From: CAYOEJ01 sp964403015
GTDB lineage: Bacteria; Actinomycetota; Actinomycetes; Actinomycetales; Actinomycetaceae
DNA: 64,000 bases
Direction: 5' to 3'
Assembly (NCBI GenBank): GCA_964403015.1
Contig: CAYOEJ010000006.1
Coordinates: 1 to 64,000 of the forward strand
A model generated the notes under the pieces. The model searched no databases and was not told where the DNA came from. It saw only the letters and a list, made by a program, of their open reading frames with translations. The position numbers and the translations under genes were made by a program. Of this stretch, positions 1 to 7,968 are shown piece after piece (the first letter of the stretch is position 1; each line of letters opens with the position of its first letter).

Positions 1-1
1 G

Positions 2-31
2 GCTGATGTCAGCGTTGAGATCAAGCTCTGA
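2..31 (+). CDS. rpsJ: 30S ribosomal protein S10, C-terminal end (cut by window edge)
   Basis: Only the last nine codons (ADVSVEIKL) and a TGA stop are visible. The tail agrees with an S10 C-terminus, and the position immediately before rplC is that of rpsJ, first gene of the S10 operon. The identification rests mainly on gene order. Eleven bases separate the stop from rplC, so the genes are surely cotranscribed. The operon promoter and any leader lie outside the window. Confidence 0.7.
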   Translation, partial: ADVSVEIKL

Positions 32-42
32 GGTAACGCATC

Positions 43-711
43 ATGACGAAGAACATCCAAACTGCTAAAGCAGCGCCCGTTAAGGCCCTGCTCGGCGTCA
101 AGCTCGGCATGACCCAGGTCTGGGATGAGAACGCAAACCTCATTCCTGTCACTGTTGTTCGTGTTGGCAAGAACGTCGTAACTCAGGTCCGCACACCTGA
201 AACCGATGGCTACAGCGCAGTCCAGATTGCCTCTGGCGAGCTCAAGGCCAAGAACGTGACCAAGCCCCTTATGGGCCACTTTGAGAAGGCCGGCGTTGAG
301 CCGCGTCGTCACGTTGCTGAAATTCGCACCGTGGATGCCGAGGAGTACACCCTCGGTCAGGAACTCGGTGTCGAGACTTTTGAAGCTGGTACCACCATTG
401 ACGTCGTTGGCAAGTCCAAGGGCAAGGGTTTTGCCGGTGTTATGAAGCGCCACGGCTTTGCCGGCGTTGGTGCATCGCACGGTGCACACCGTAACCACCG
501 CAAGCCGGGCTCCATTGGCGCCTGCGCAACGCCTTCCCGCGTCTTCCGCGGTACCCGCATGGCTGGCCGCATGGGCAACGCCCGTGTCACCGTCCAGAAC
601 CTGACCATTCACGCTGTCGACACCGAGAATGATTTACTTCTCGTGTCGGGCGCTGTCCCCGGTAACAAGGGTGGCGTCGTTGTGATCCGTACTGCCGCGA
701 AGGGAGCCTGA
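43..711 (+). CDS. rplC: 50S ribosomal protein L3
   Basis: L3 is an early-assembly protein that contacts 23S rRNA close to the peptidyl transferase centre. The 222-residue product has the usual bacterial length. It shows the family's glycine/basic loop (GKGFAGVMKRHGFAG, about residues 127-141) followed by the conserved GSIGACATPSRVF and GTRMAGRMG segments that reach into the ribosome core. It starts with ATG after the sequence GAGGTAACGC. It is the second gene of the S10 operon, five bases before rplD. Confidence 0.98.
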   Translation: MTKNIQTAKAAPVKALLGVKLGMTQVWDENANLIPVTVVRVGKNVVTQVRTPETDGYSAVQIASGELKAKNVTKPLMGHFEKAGVEPRRHVAEIRTVDAEEYTLGQELGVETFEAGTTIDVVGKSKGKGFAGVMKRHGFAGVGASHGAHRNHRKPGSIGACATPSRVFRGTRMAGRMGNARVTVQNLTIHAVDTENDLLLVSGAVPGNKGGVVVIRTAAKGA

Positions 712-716
712 TCTAC

Positions 717-1364
717 ATGGCAGACCTCAAGGTTGATGTCCTCGATACCGCTGGATCTAAGTCCGGCTCGGCAACTCTGTCCGCAGAGCTGTTCGATCTC
801 GAGGTAAACATTCCGCTGATCCACCAGGTCGTCGTTGCTCAGCGTGCAGCTGCACGCCAGGGCACCCACAAGACCAAGACCCGCGCCGAGGTGCGTGGTG
901 GTGGTATCAAGCCGTTCAAGCAGAAGGGTACAGGTCGCGCTCGTCAGGGCTCGATCCGTGCACCGCAGTTTGCTGGCGGCGGCGTTGTCCACGGCCCACA
1001 GCCGCGTTCCTACGCGCAGCGTACCCCCAAGAAGATGATTGCAGCTGCTCTGCGCCAGTCCCTTTCGGACCGTGCACGCGCAGGCCGCGTCCACGTTGTC
1101 ACCGGTTTCATCGATGGCTCCGCTCCGTCTACCAAGGCCGCGCTCTCGCTGCTGCTGAAGGTGACCGAGGGACGTTCCGCACTCGTCGTCGTCGAGCGTA
1201 ACGATGAGAATTCAATTCTCTCGCTCCGCAACGCACAGGAAGCACACGTGATCTTTGCAGATCAGCTCAACGCCTACGACGTGCTCGTTACAGACGACGT
1301 GATCTTCACCGAAGCCGCTCTGGACACCTTTGTTGGAGCTAACACCAAGGAGGAGACGAAGTGA
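717..1364 (+). CDS. rplD: 50S ribosomal protein L4
   Basis: L4 (215 aa) lines the nascent peptide exit tunnel; its extended loop is visible as GTGRARQGSIRAPQF followed by GGGVVHGPQPRSY (about residues 70-101). In enterobacteria L4 is also the autogenous repressor of the S10 operon, but nothing in this window shows whether that holds here. The stop overlaps the GTG start of rplW in a GTGA tetranucleotide, indicating translational coupling. No unusual substitution was noticed. Confidence 0.98.
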   Translation: MADLKVDVLDTAGSKSGSATLSAELFDLEVNIPLIHQVVVAQRAAARQGTHKTKTRAEVRGGGIKPFKQKGTGRARQGSIRAPQFAGGGVVHGPQPRSYAQRTPKKMIAAALRQSLSDRARAGRVHVVTGFIDGSAPSTKAALSLLLKVTEGRSALVVVERNDENSILSLRNAQEAHVIFADQLNAYDVLVTDDVIFTEAALDTFVGANTKEETK

Positions 1365-1678
1365 CCGAGTCATACGCAGCCTTCCAGAACAAGGACCCAC
1401 GTGACGTCATCCTGGCGCCGGTAGCCTCCGAAAAGGCTGCCCGTCTTGAGGACGAGGGTAAGTACACCTTCCTGGTGCACCCAAGCGCTAACAAGACCGA
1501 GATCAAGATCGCTATCGAGAAGATCTTCGGCGTCAAGGTCGAGTCCGTTAATACTCAGAATCGTGCAGGCAAGACCCGCCGCACCCGCGATGGCCTCGGC
1601 CGTCGCAAGGCAACCAAGCGGGCCATCGTCACCCTCCGTGAGGGCACGATCGACATCTACGGCGATATCGTCGGCTAG
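1361..1678 (+). CDS. rplW: 50S ribosomal protein L23
   Basis: L23 (105 aa) sits at the tunnel exit and is the docking point for trigger factor and SRP. The family pattern is clear: the N-terminal DVILAPVASEKA motif, the central YTFLVHPSANKTEIKIAIEKIFGVKV region and the C-terminal RKATKRAIVTL strand. The GTG start is chosen because it lies in the GTGA overlap with rplD and gives a product of normal length. Thirty bases separate it from rplB. Confidence 0.97.
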   Translation: MTESYAAFQNKDPRDVILAPVASEKAARLEDEGKYTFLVHPSANKTEIKIAIEKIFGVKVESVNTQNRAGKTRRTRDGLGRRKATKRAIVTLREGTIDIYGDIVG

Positions 1679-1708
1679 GGCCGACGAGGATATTGAGGAT
1701 AAGAACTC

Positions 1709-2545
1709 ATGGGAATTCGTAAGTACAAGCCGACGACTCCGGGTCGTCGCGGTGCGAGCGTCGCCGACTTCGCTGAGATCACCCGATCAACGCCGGAGAA
1801 GTCGCTCCTGCGCCCGCTTCACAAGACCGGCGGCCGCAACAACAACGGTCGTATCACCACCCGTCACAAGGGAGGTGGCCACAAGCGTCAGTACCGCGTG
1901 ATCGACTTCCGTCGTCACGACAAGGACGGCATTCCGGCACGCGTTGCTCACATTGAGTACGACCCGAACCGTACCGCCCGTATCGCACTGCTCCACTACG
2001 TGGACGGCGAGAAGCGCTACATTCTGGCTCCGGAAAAGCTCACCCAGGGCATGATGGTCGAGAACGGTCCGTCCGCCGACATCAAGCCGGGCAACAACCT
2101 TCCGCTCCGTAACATCCCGGTCGGTACCGTTATTCACGCAGTTGAATTGCGCCCCGGCGGCGGTGCGAAGATCGCACGCTCTGCTGGCACCTCCATTCAG
2201 CTCGTTGCAAAGGAAGGCAAGTACGCCCAGCTGCGTATGCCTTCTGGCGAAATCCGCAACGTGGATGCACGCTGCCGCGCAACCGTTGGCGAGGTCGGTA
2301 ACTCCGAGCAGGCCAACATTAACTGGGGCAAGGCAGGCCGCAAGCGTTGGAAGGGCGTACGCCCGACCGTCCGCGGTGTCGTGATGAACCCGGTCGACCA
2401 CCCACACGGTGGCGGCGAGGGCAAGACCTCCGGTGGTCGCCACCCGGTCAGCCCGTGGGGTCAGAAGGAAGGCCGTACCCGTCACCCGAACAAGCCCAGC
2501 GACAAGCTCATCGTGCGCCGTCGCAAGACTGGCAAGAAGCGCTGA
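1709..2545 (+). CDS. rplB: 50S ribosomal protein L2
   Basis: L2 (278 aa) is one of the largest and most conserved 50S proteins and is needed for subunit joining and peptidyl transferase activity. It opens with GIRKYKPTTPGRRG and contains the near-universal GGRNNNGRITTRHKGGGHK stretch at about residues 40-58. The C-terminal segment MNPVDHPHGGGEG holds the histidine placed near the active site. Length matches the family exactly. It is followed after 17 bases, with an AGGAGG-like ribosome binding site, by rpsS. Confidence 0.99.
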   Translation: MGIRKYKPTTPGRRGASVADFAEITRSTPEKSLLRPLHKTGGRNNNGRITTRHKGGGHKRQYRVIDFRRHDKDGIPARVAHIEYDPNRTARIALLHYVDGEKRYILAPEKLTQGMMVENGPSADIKPGNNLPLRNIPVGTVIHAVELRPGGGAKIARSAGTSIQLVAKEGKYAQLRMPSGEIRNVDARCRATVGEVGNSEQANINWGKAGRKRWKGVRPTVRGVVMNPVDHPHGGGEGKTSGGRHPVSPWGQKEGRTRHPNKPSDKLIVRRRKTGKKR

Positions 2546-2562
2546 TCAGGAGGATTTGAGCA

Positions 2563-2844
2563 ATGCCGCGTAGTTTGAAGAAGGGCCCCTTCGTCGACGA
2601 TCACCTTTCAAAGAAGGTTGACGAGCAGAACGAAAAGGGATCCAAGAACGTTATTAAGACCTGGTCACGTCGGTCGGTCATCACCCCCGATTTCCTGGGT
2701 CACACATTCGCAGTCCACGACGGCCGCAAGCATGTTCCGGTGTTCGTCACCGAATCCATGGTCGGCCATAAGCTCGGCGAATTCGCTCCGACTCGTACCT
2801 TCAAGGGTCACGACAAGGACGATCGCAAGGGCCGTCGCCGCTAA
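2563..2844 (+). CDS. rpsS: 30S ribosomal protein S19
   Basis: S19 (93 aa) binds the head of the small subunit with S13 and contacts the A-site finger. It begins MPRSLKKGPFVDDHL, the invariant family start, and carries TWSRRSVITPDFLGHTFAVHDGRK and the basic C-terminus typical of S19. The ribosome binding site AGGAGG lies eight bases upstream. It is an ordinary S10-operon member between rplB and rplV. Confidence 0.99.
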   Translation: MPRSLKKGPFVDDHLSKKVDEQNEKGSKNVIKTWSRRSVITPDFLGHTFAVHDGRKHVPVFVTESMVGHKLGEFAPTRTFKGHDKDDRKGRRR

Positions 2845-2876
2845 GGCGACGTAGCACAAGAGAGTTAGGCAGGATT

Positions 2877-3242
2877 ATGGAAGCCAAGGCACAGGCGCGC
2901 TACGTCCGCGTCACGCCGCAGAAGGCACGCCGCGTGGTCAACGAGATCCGTGGAATGCGTGCACTTGAGGCAGTCGACGTACTGCACTTTGCACCACAGG
3001 CAGTCGCTAAGGATGTCAAGAAGATTCTTGAGTCCGCAATGGCCAACGCCCGTTTCGCAGCCGATCAGGCTAGCGAGCGTTTCGAAGAGGGCGACCTCAA
3101 GGTCGTCGCAGCTTACGTAGACGAGGGCCCGACCATGAAGCGCATTCAGCCGCGAGCCCAGGGTCGCGCGAACCGCATTCTGAAGCGTACGAGCCACATC
3201 ACAGTCATCGTTGGAGACAACACCGAGAAGAAGGGAGCCTGA
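2877..3242 (+). CDS. rplV: 50S ribosomal protein L22
   Basis: L22 (121 aa) binds all domains of 23S rRNA; its beta-hairpin lines the exit tunnel where macrolide-resistance changes occur in other bacteria. The family start EAKAQARYVRVTPQKARRVV and the hairpin region with PTMKRIQPRAQGRA (about residues 83-96) are intact. No insertion or deletion is evident in the hairpin. It is separated from rpsC by two bases. Confidence 0.98.
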   Translation: MEAKAQARYVRVTPQKARRVVNEIRGMRALEAVDVLHFAPQAVAKDVKKILESAMANARFAADQASERFEEGDLKVVAAYVDEGPTMKRIQPRAQGRANRILKRTSHITVIVGDNTEKKGA

Positions 3243-3244
3243 TA

Positions 3245-4078
3245 GTGGGACAGAAAGTTAACCCGACCGGGTTCCGCCTCGGCATCACCACCGATCACCG
3301 CTCGAAGTGGTTTGCTGACTCCTCCAAGGAAGGTCAGCGTTACCGCGACTACCTTGGTGAGGACATCAAGATTCGTCGCATGGTTGAGAACGGCCTCGAG
3401 CGCGCTGGTATTTCCCGCGTCAACATCGAGCGTCGCACCGAGCGCGTTGTTGTGGACATCCACACCGCACGCCCGGGCATCGTTATCGGCCGCCGCGGCG
3501 CAGAGGCAGACCGTCTTCGCCAGGATCTCGAGAAGCTGACCGGCAAGTCCGTACAGCTCAACATCCTCGAGGTCAAGAACCCGGAAGCAGACGCTCAACT
3601 CGTTGCTCAGGGCATCGCAGAGCAGCTCGCATCCCGCGTCTCTTTCCGTCGCGCCATGCGCAAGGGCATTCAGTCCGCGCAGCGCGCAGGTGCCAAGGGC
3701 ATCCGAGTTCAGTGCTCGGGCCGTCTTGGCGGAGCGGAAATGTCGCGTTCCGAGTTCTACCGCGAAGGTCGCGTGCCACTGCACACGCTTCGCGCAAACA
3801 TTGACTATGGCTTCTACGAGGCTCGCACCACCTTCGGCCGCATTGGCGTGAAGGTTTGGATCTACCGCGGCGATGTAACGGATCAGGAATACTACCGTTC
3901 GCTTGCCGAGGCTCCTCGCGGTCGCGGTGGACGTGGCGGCGAACGCCGCGGGCGCCGTGGCGATCGCCCGAACCGCGCTCCTCGTCAGCAGTCTCAGCAG
4001 GCGGAGCAGGCAACCGCTGCCGCTCCTGCTGAAGCCCCGGCAACCGAGCCGGCTACGACCCAGGAAACGGAGGCCTGA
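3245..4078 (+). CDS. rpsC: 30S ribosomal protein S3 with long C-terminal tail
   Basis: S3 (277 aa) forms part of the mRNA entry channel and has helicase activity together with S4 and S5. The start GQKVNPTGFRLG, the KH domain (RPGIVIGRRGAEAD, around residues 76-89) and the C-terminal domain ending RSLAEAPRG are present. Beyond about residue 220 there is an Arg/Gly-rich stretch followed by a Gln/Ala/Pro/Thr/Glu-rich tail, making it longer than the usual 210-240 residues. Such tails are common in actinobacterial S3. It starts with GTG two bases after rplV. Confidence 0.98.
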   Translation: MGQKVNPTGFRLGITTDHRSKWFADSSKEGQRYRDYLGEDIKIRRMVENGLERAGISRVNIERRTERVVVDIHTARPGIVIGRRGAEADRLRQDLEKLTGKSVQLNILEVKNPEADAQLVAQGIAEQLASRVSFRRAMRKGIQSAQRAGAKGIRVQCSGRLGGAEMSRSEFYREGRVPLHTLRANIDYGFYEARTTFGRIGVKVWIYRGDVTDQEYYRSLAEAPRGRGGRGGERRGRRGDRPNRAPRQQSQQAEQATAAAPAEAPATEPATTQETEA

Positions 4079-4083
4079 GTTAC

Positions 4084-4500
4084 ATGCTCATTCCCCGCCG
4101 CACAAAGCACCGCAAGCAGCATCGCCCCACCCGTTCGGGCATGTCCAAGGGCGGCAACCAGCTTGCCTTCGGTGAGTACGGAATCCAGGCTCTCGAGCCG
4201 GCCTACGTTACGAACCGTCAGATCGAAGCTGCACGTATTGCAATGACTCGTCACGTGAAGCGTGGTGGCAAGGTATGGATTAACATCTTCCCAGACCGCC
4301 CGCTCACCAAGAAGCCAGCTGAAACCCGTATGGGTTCCGGTAAGGGCTCAGTGGAGTGGTGGGTCGCCAACGTCAAGCCAGGCCGAATCCTGTTCGAGCT
4401 CGGCGGCGTTGAAGAAGGTCTGGCCCGCGAGGCCATGTCCCGTGCGATGCACAAGCTCCCAATGAAGACCCGTTTTGTTACCCGTGAGGATGGTGAATGA
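4084..4500 (+). CDS. rplP: 50S ribosomal protein L16
   Basis: L16 (138 aa) organises the A-site region of 23S rRNA and contacts tRNA. The product begins MLIPRRTKHRKQHR and carries GNQLAFGEYGIQA, RHVKRGGKVWINIFPD and the conserved KPAETRMGSGKGSVE motif near residues 77-91. Length is standard. Its TGA overlaps the start of rpmC, as usual for this gene pair. Confidence 0.99.
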   Translation: MLIPRRTKHRKQHRPTRSGMSKGGNQLAFGEYGIQALEPAYVTNRQIEAARIAMTRHVKRGGKVWINIFPDRPLTKKPAETRMGSGKGSVEWWVANVKPGRILFELGGVEEGLAREAMSRAMHKLPMKTRFVTREDGE

Positions 4501-4730
4501 TGGCTAAGGGCATCACCACTGAAGAGCTGGACCAGCTGACTGACGTCGAGCTGTCCGAACGCCTCAAGGAGTCGAAGGAAGAACTGTTCAACCTTCGATT
4601 CTCCGCCGTGACCCACCGTCTAGAAGATTCCGGTCGCCTCAAGGAGGTGCGTCGCAACATCGCGCGCATCTACACGATTGCCCGCGAGCGCGAGCTCGGA
4701 ATCCGTACCGCCCCCTCGGCTAAGAAGTGA
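4500..4730 (+). CDS. rpmC: 50S ribosomal protein L29
   Basis: L29 (76 aa) lies beside L23 at the polypeptide exit. The helical-hairpin protein shows LRFSAVTHRLEDSGRLKEVRRNIARIYT, the diagnostic pattern. Two ATGs lie in tandem at 4497 and 4500; the second is used here because it yields the usual MAKG start, but the first, in an ATGA overlap with rplP, is equally possible. The tail is slightly longer than the minimal 60-65 residue L29. Confidence 0.97.
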   Translation: MAKGITTEELDQLTDVELSERLKESKEELFNLRFSAVTHRLEDSGRLKEVRRNIARIYTIARERELGIRTAPSAKK

Positions 4731-4738
4731 GGTCTGAT

Positions 4739-5023
4739 ATGAGCGAGCAGGAAAAGTTGACCGATACCACAGAGCGCGCCATCCGCAAGGTTCGCCGCGG
4801 CTACGTGGTTAGTGACAAGATGGACAAGACCGTTGTGGTCGAGGTCGAGGACCGCCGTACGCACCCGCTGTACGGAAAGGTTATGACCCGCACCAAGCGC
4901 GTCAAGGCCCACGATGAGAACAACGAGGTCCGCGTTGGCGATCTCGTACGCATCATGGAAACCCGACCGTTGTCTGCGACCAAGCATTTCCGCGTGGTCG
5001 AGATCATCGAGAAGGCTAAGTGA
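4739..5023 (+). CDS. rpsQ: 30S ribosomal protein S17
   Basis: S17 (94 aa from this start) is a primary 16S rRNA-binding protein with an OB fold. The signature RGYVVSDKMDKTVVVEVEDRRTHPLYGK and the end TRPLSATKHFRVVEI are present. The ATG at 4739 is preferred over the in-frame GTG at 4727, because GAGG lies six bases before it and the GTG overlaps the rpmC stop. An 86-base spacer without a recognisable element separates it from rplN; this is the boundary between the S10 and spc operons. Confidence 0.97.
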   Translation: MSEQEKLTDTTERAIRKVRRGYVVSDKMDKTVVVEVEDRRTHPLYGKVMTRTKRVKAHDENNEVRVGDLVRIMETRPLSATKHFRVVEIIEKAK

Positions 5024-5109
5024 TTTGTGCTCGGCACACGTCGAGTATTAAACCATCCGTTCGGCAAGGCTCGTAAAGCGAGAACCGGCACGACGACAGG
5101 AGATTGTAA

Positions 5110-5478
5110 ATGATCCAGCAGGAGTCGCGGCTCAAAGTCGCCGATAACACCGGTGCGAAGGAAATCCTTTGCATCCGCGTTCTCGGTGGCTCTGGCAAGC
5201 GCTACGCCGGAATTGGCGACACGATTGTTGCCACCGTCAAGGATGCTATTCCTGGCGGAAATGTCAAGAAGGGCGAGGTCGTTAAGGCGGTCATTGTCCG
5301 CGCAAAGAAGAGCACTCGTCGCGTTGACGGCTCGTACATTCGTTTCGACGAAAACGCCGCCGTCATTCTCAAGAACGAGACCGAGCCACGCGGTACGCGT
5401 ATCTTCGGCCCGGTTGCTCGCGAACTTCGCGATAAGAAGTTCATGCGCATCGTTTCGCTCGCACCGGAGGTGATCTGA
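5110..5478 (+). CDS. rplN: 50S ribosomal protein L14
   Basis: L14 (122 aa) binds 23S rRNA at the subunit interface and is the target of the silencing factor RsfS. The start MIQQESRLKVADNTGAKEI and the motif VRAKKSTRRVDGSYIRFDENA are nearly universal. Length is exactly that of the family. It is the first gene of the spc operon and is preceded by an AGGAGA ribosome binding site. Its stop shares one base with the rplX start (TGATG). Confidence 0.99.
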   Translation: MIQQESRLKVADNTGAKEILCIRVLGGSGKRYAGIGDTIVATVKDAIPGGNVKKGEVVKAVIVRAKKSTRRVDGSYIRFDENAAVILKNETEPRGTRIFGPVARELRDKKFMRIVSLAPEVI

Positions 5479-5822
5479 TGGCGAAGATCAAGAAGGGTGA
5501 CCTGGTTCAGGTTATCGCAGGCCGCGACAAGGGTCAGCAGGGCCGCGTGCTCTCCGTTGATACTGCTCGTGATCGCGTGATCGTCGAGGGTGTGCAGCGC
5601 GTTAAGAGGCATACCAAGGTTGGCCGCACCGATCGTGGAGCTGCCACCGGTGGTATCGAGACCGTTGAGGCGCCGATCCACATTTCGAATGTTGCACTCG
5701 TTGGCCCGGACAAGAAGCCAATTCGCGTTGGCTACCGTGAGGTCGAGGTCGAGCGCAATGGTCGCAAGAAGATTATGCGCGAGCGCATTGGTCGCCGCGG
5801 TGGAGAGGAGATCGAGCTGTGA
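5478..5822 (+). CDS. rplX: 50S ribosomal protein L24
   Basis: L24 (114 aa) initiates 50S assembly. The KOW motif is visible at the N-terminus (KIKKGDLVQVIAGRDKGQQGRVL, residues 3-25), followed by VEGVQRVKRHTK and the IHISNVALV strand. It overlaps rplN by one base and rplE by four (GTGA), consistent with coupled translation in the spc operon. Confidence 0.98.
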   Translation: MAKIKKGDLVQVIAGRDKGQQGRVLSVDTARDRVIVEGVQRVKRHTKVGRTDRGAATGGIETVEAPIHISNVALVGPDKKPIRVGYREVEVERNGRKKIMRERIGRRGGEEIEL

Positions 5823-6376
5823 GCGAGAACACCAAGCCCCGTTTGAAGACCAAGTACGCAGAGACGGTTGTTAGCGAACTCCAGAAGGAATTCAACTACG
5901 CAAACGTCAATGAGGTTGTTGGCCTCACCAAGATCGTTGTAAACATGGGTGTCGGCGACGCCGCCCGCGATTCAAAGATTCTTGATGGAGCAATTGCGGA
6001 CATTACGGCCATCACCGGCCAGAAGCCGCAGGTCACCAAGGCTCGCAAGTCGATCGCCCAGTTCAAGCTTCGCGAAGGCCAGGCAATTGGCTGCCACGTG
6101 ACGCTTCGTGGCGATCGCATGTGGGAGTTCCTCGATCGTTTGCTGTCCACTGCACTGCCGCGTATCCGCGACTTCCGTGGCCTTAGCCCGAAGCAGTTCG
6201 ACGGTAACGGTAACTACACGTTCGGCCTCACGGAACAGACCGTGTTCCATGAGATCGACCAGGACAAGATCGATCGCGTACGTGGTATGGACATCACCGT
6301 TGTCACGAGCGCGAAGAACAACGACGAGGGACGCGCCTTGCTGCGTCACCTTGGATTCCCGTTCAAGGAGGACTGA
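5819..6376 (+). CDS. rplE: 50S ribosomal protein L5
   Basis: L5 (185 aa) binds 5S rRNA and contacts the P-site tRNA and S13. The family motif KIVVNMGVGDA (about residues 39-49), the stretch TGQKPQVTKARKSIAQFKLREG and the end MDITVVTSAKNNDEGRALL are present. The GTG start is chosen because it overlaps the rplX stop by four bases and gives a normal length. rpsN follows after two bases. Confidence 0.98.
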   Translation: MSENTKPRLKTKYAETVVSELQKEFNYANVNEVVGLTKIVVNMGVGDAARDSKILDGAIADITAITGQKPQVTKARKSIAQFKLREGQAIGCHVTLRGDRMWEFLDRLLSTALPRIRDFRGLSPKQFDGNGNYTFGLTEQTVFHEIDQDKIDRVRGMDITVVTSAKNNDEGRALLRHLGFPFKED

Positions 6377-6378
6377 CC

Positions 6379-6564
6379 ATGGCGAAGACCGCTCTGAAGA
6401 ACAAGGCTGCTCGTAAGCCAAAGTACGCCGTCCGCGCTTACACTCGTTGCCAGCGCTGCGGCCGTCCGCACTCGGTTTACCGCAAGTTCGGCCTGTGCCG
6501 TATTTGCCTCCGTGAGATGGCCCTTGCAGGCGAACTCCCGGGTGTTAAGAAGTCCAGCTGGTAA
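6379..6564 (+). CDS. rpsN: 30S ribosomal protein S14, zinc-binding (type Z)
   Basis: S14 (61 aa) belongs to the short zinc-ribbon class. Two CxxC pairs (CQRC at about residues 24-27 and CRIC at about 39-42) form the zinc site. Longer zinc-free S14 paralogues in actinobacteria are typically induced under zinc limitation; none lies in this window, although a ZIP metal transporter does (39756-40589). It sits between rplE and rpsH, the usual spc position. A 56-base spacer follows. Confidence 0.98.
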   Translation: MAKTALKNKAARKPKYAVRAYTRCQRCGRPHSVYRKFGLCRICLREMALAGELPGVKKSSW

Positions 6565-6620
6565 GAAATCTACGTCGTAGGTCCGAGTAGGAAACCACGA
6601 CGAGGAAGGGCTGTGGCCCG

Positions 6621-7019
6621 ATGTCTATGACAGACCCCATTGCAGATATGCTCACGCGTCTGCGCAACGCCAACTCGGCGTTCCACGAGTCGGTATCAAT
6701 GCCGTACTCGAAGATGAAGGCAAATATTGCCGACATCCTTCAGCGTGAGGGTTACATCGACAACTTCGTTGTCGAAGACGCTCAGGTGGGCAAGACGCTC
6801 ACCCTCAATCTCAAGTTCGGCCCAAACCGCGAGCGTTCGCTTGCTGGTCTTCGCCGTATCTCGAAGCCGGGTCTTCGCGTTTACGCGAAGTCCACGAATC
6901 TGCCTCAGGTTCTTGGTGGCCTCGGCGTGGCAATTCTGTCCACGTCTTCGGGTCTCCTCACCGACCGCGAGGCCAAGGACAAGGGTGTAGGTGGGGAAGT
7001 CCTCGCCTACGTCTGGTAA
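6621..7019 (+). CDS. rpsH: 30S ribosomal protein S8
   Basis: S8 (132 aa) binds the central domain of 16S rRNA and in E. coli represses the spc operon. The product begins MSMTDPIADMLTRLRNAN and ends with the conserved STSSGLLTDREAKDKGVGGEVLAYVW. GAGGAAGGG lies ten bases upstream of the chosen ATG. The gene is followed after 16 bases by rplF. Confidence 0.99.
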   Translation: MSMTDPIADMLTRLRNANSAFHESVSMPYSKMKANIADILQREGYIDNFVVEDAQVGKTLTLNLKFGPNRERSLAGLRRISKPGLRVYAKSTNLPQVLGGLGVAILSTSSGLLTDREAKDKGVGGEVLAYVW

Positions 7020-7035
7020 GGGAAGGAGTTATACA

Positions 7036-7572
7036 ATGTCACGTATTGGTAAGCTCCCCGTTGCCATCCCGTCCGGTGTTGAAGTGAAGCTCGAAGGCAA
7101 CACCATCACCGTTAAGGGTCCTAAGGGCGAATTGAGCCAGGCTATCCCGGCTCCCATCCAGGTCGAGGTTGAAGGTAGCGAAGTTCTTGTTACTCGTCCG
7201 AACGACGAGCGCGAAGCACGTTCGCTTCACGGCTTGACCCGCACCCTGATCAACAACAACATCGTCGGCGTTACCGAGGGCTTCACGAAGGCTCTTGAGA
7301 TCGTCGGAACCGGTTACCGCGTTGTGGCCAAGGGCTCGGACCTTGAGTTCTCTCTTGGTTACTCTCACCCGATCTACGTCGAGGCCCCGGAAGGCATCAC
7401 CTTCCAGGTGGAGGGACCCACGAAGTTCTCCGTGAGCGGTATCGACAAGCAGCTGGTCGGTGAAATGGCCGCTCGCATTCGTAAGCTTCGCAAGCCCGAG
7501 CCTTACAAGGGCAAGGGTGTGCGTTACGCCGGCGAGCAGGTTCGCCGCAAGGCCGGAAAGGCTGGTAAGTGA
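7036..7572 (+). CDS. rplF: 50S ribosomal protein L6
   Basis: L6 (178 aa) lies near the sarcin-ricin loop, where translation factors bind. It begins MSRIGKLPVAIPSGVEV, has the duplicated L6 fold, and ends with the signature PEPYKGKGVRYAGEQVRRKAGK. The start at 7036 is chosen because GGAAGGAG lies nine bases before it and MSRIGK is the family start, although the frame is open further upstream. The TGA shares one base with rplR. Confidence 0.98.
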   Translation: MSRIGKLPVAIPSGVEVKLEGNTITVKGPKGELSQAIPAPIQVEVEGSEVLVTRPNDEREARSLHGLTRTLINNNIVGVTEGFTKALEIVGTGYRVVAKGSDLEFSLGYSHPIYVEAPEGITFQVEGPTKFSVSGIDKQLVGEMAARIRKLRKPEPYKGKGVRYAGEQVRRKAGKAGK

Positions 7573-7943
7573 TGGCTGTTACTCCAAAGGGCAAGGGCAA
7601 GTACGTTGCACGTACTCGTCGTCACCTTCGACTTCGCAAGCGCATCACCGGTACGGCCGAGCGTCCACGTCTCGTCGTCACCCGTTCCAACCGTCACATG
7701 GTTGCACAGGTTATCGACGACACCGTTGGCAAGACTCTGGTCTACGCGTCCACCATGGAGCCGGATCTGCGTTCCGAGTCTGCCAACAAGGTAGACAAGG
7801 CACGCACGATTGGCGAACTGGTTGGCAAGCGCGCCGTTGACGCCGGTATCACCGCAGTGGTCTTCGACCGCGGCGGTAACAAGTACCACGGTCGTGTGGC
7901 CGCGGTTGCCGATGGCGCCCGCGAAGCCGGACTGACCCTGTGA
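7572..7943 (+). CDS. rplR: 50S ribosomal protein L18
   Basis: L18 (123 aa) binds 5S rRNA together with L5 and L25. The pattern RLRKRITGTAERPRLVVTRSNRH, then the central VYASTMEPDLR and the end VFDRGGNKYHGRVAAVADGAREAGL, is characteristic. The ATG at 7572 (TGATG overlap with rplF) is used; an in-frame GTG lies three bases earlier. rpsE follows after 25 bases. Confidence 0.98.
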   Translation: MAVTPKGKGKYVARTRRHLRLRKRITGTAERPRLVVTRSNRHMVAQVIDDTVGKTLVYASTMEPDLRSESANKVDKARTIGELVGKRAVDAGITAVVFDRGGNKYHGRVAAVADGAREAGLTL

Positions 7944-7968
7944 TCAGGCAAAACGAGAGGATATTCTG

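Noticed and set aside
1787..2485. Long minus-strand frame opposite rplB
   Set aside because: High-GC codon bias creates long antisense frames; the plus-strand L2 is unambiguous.
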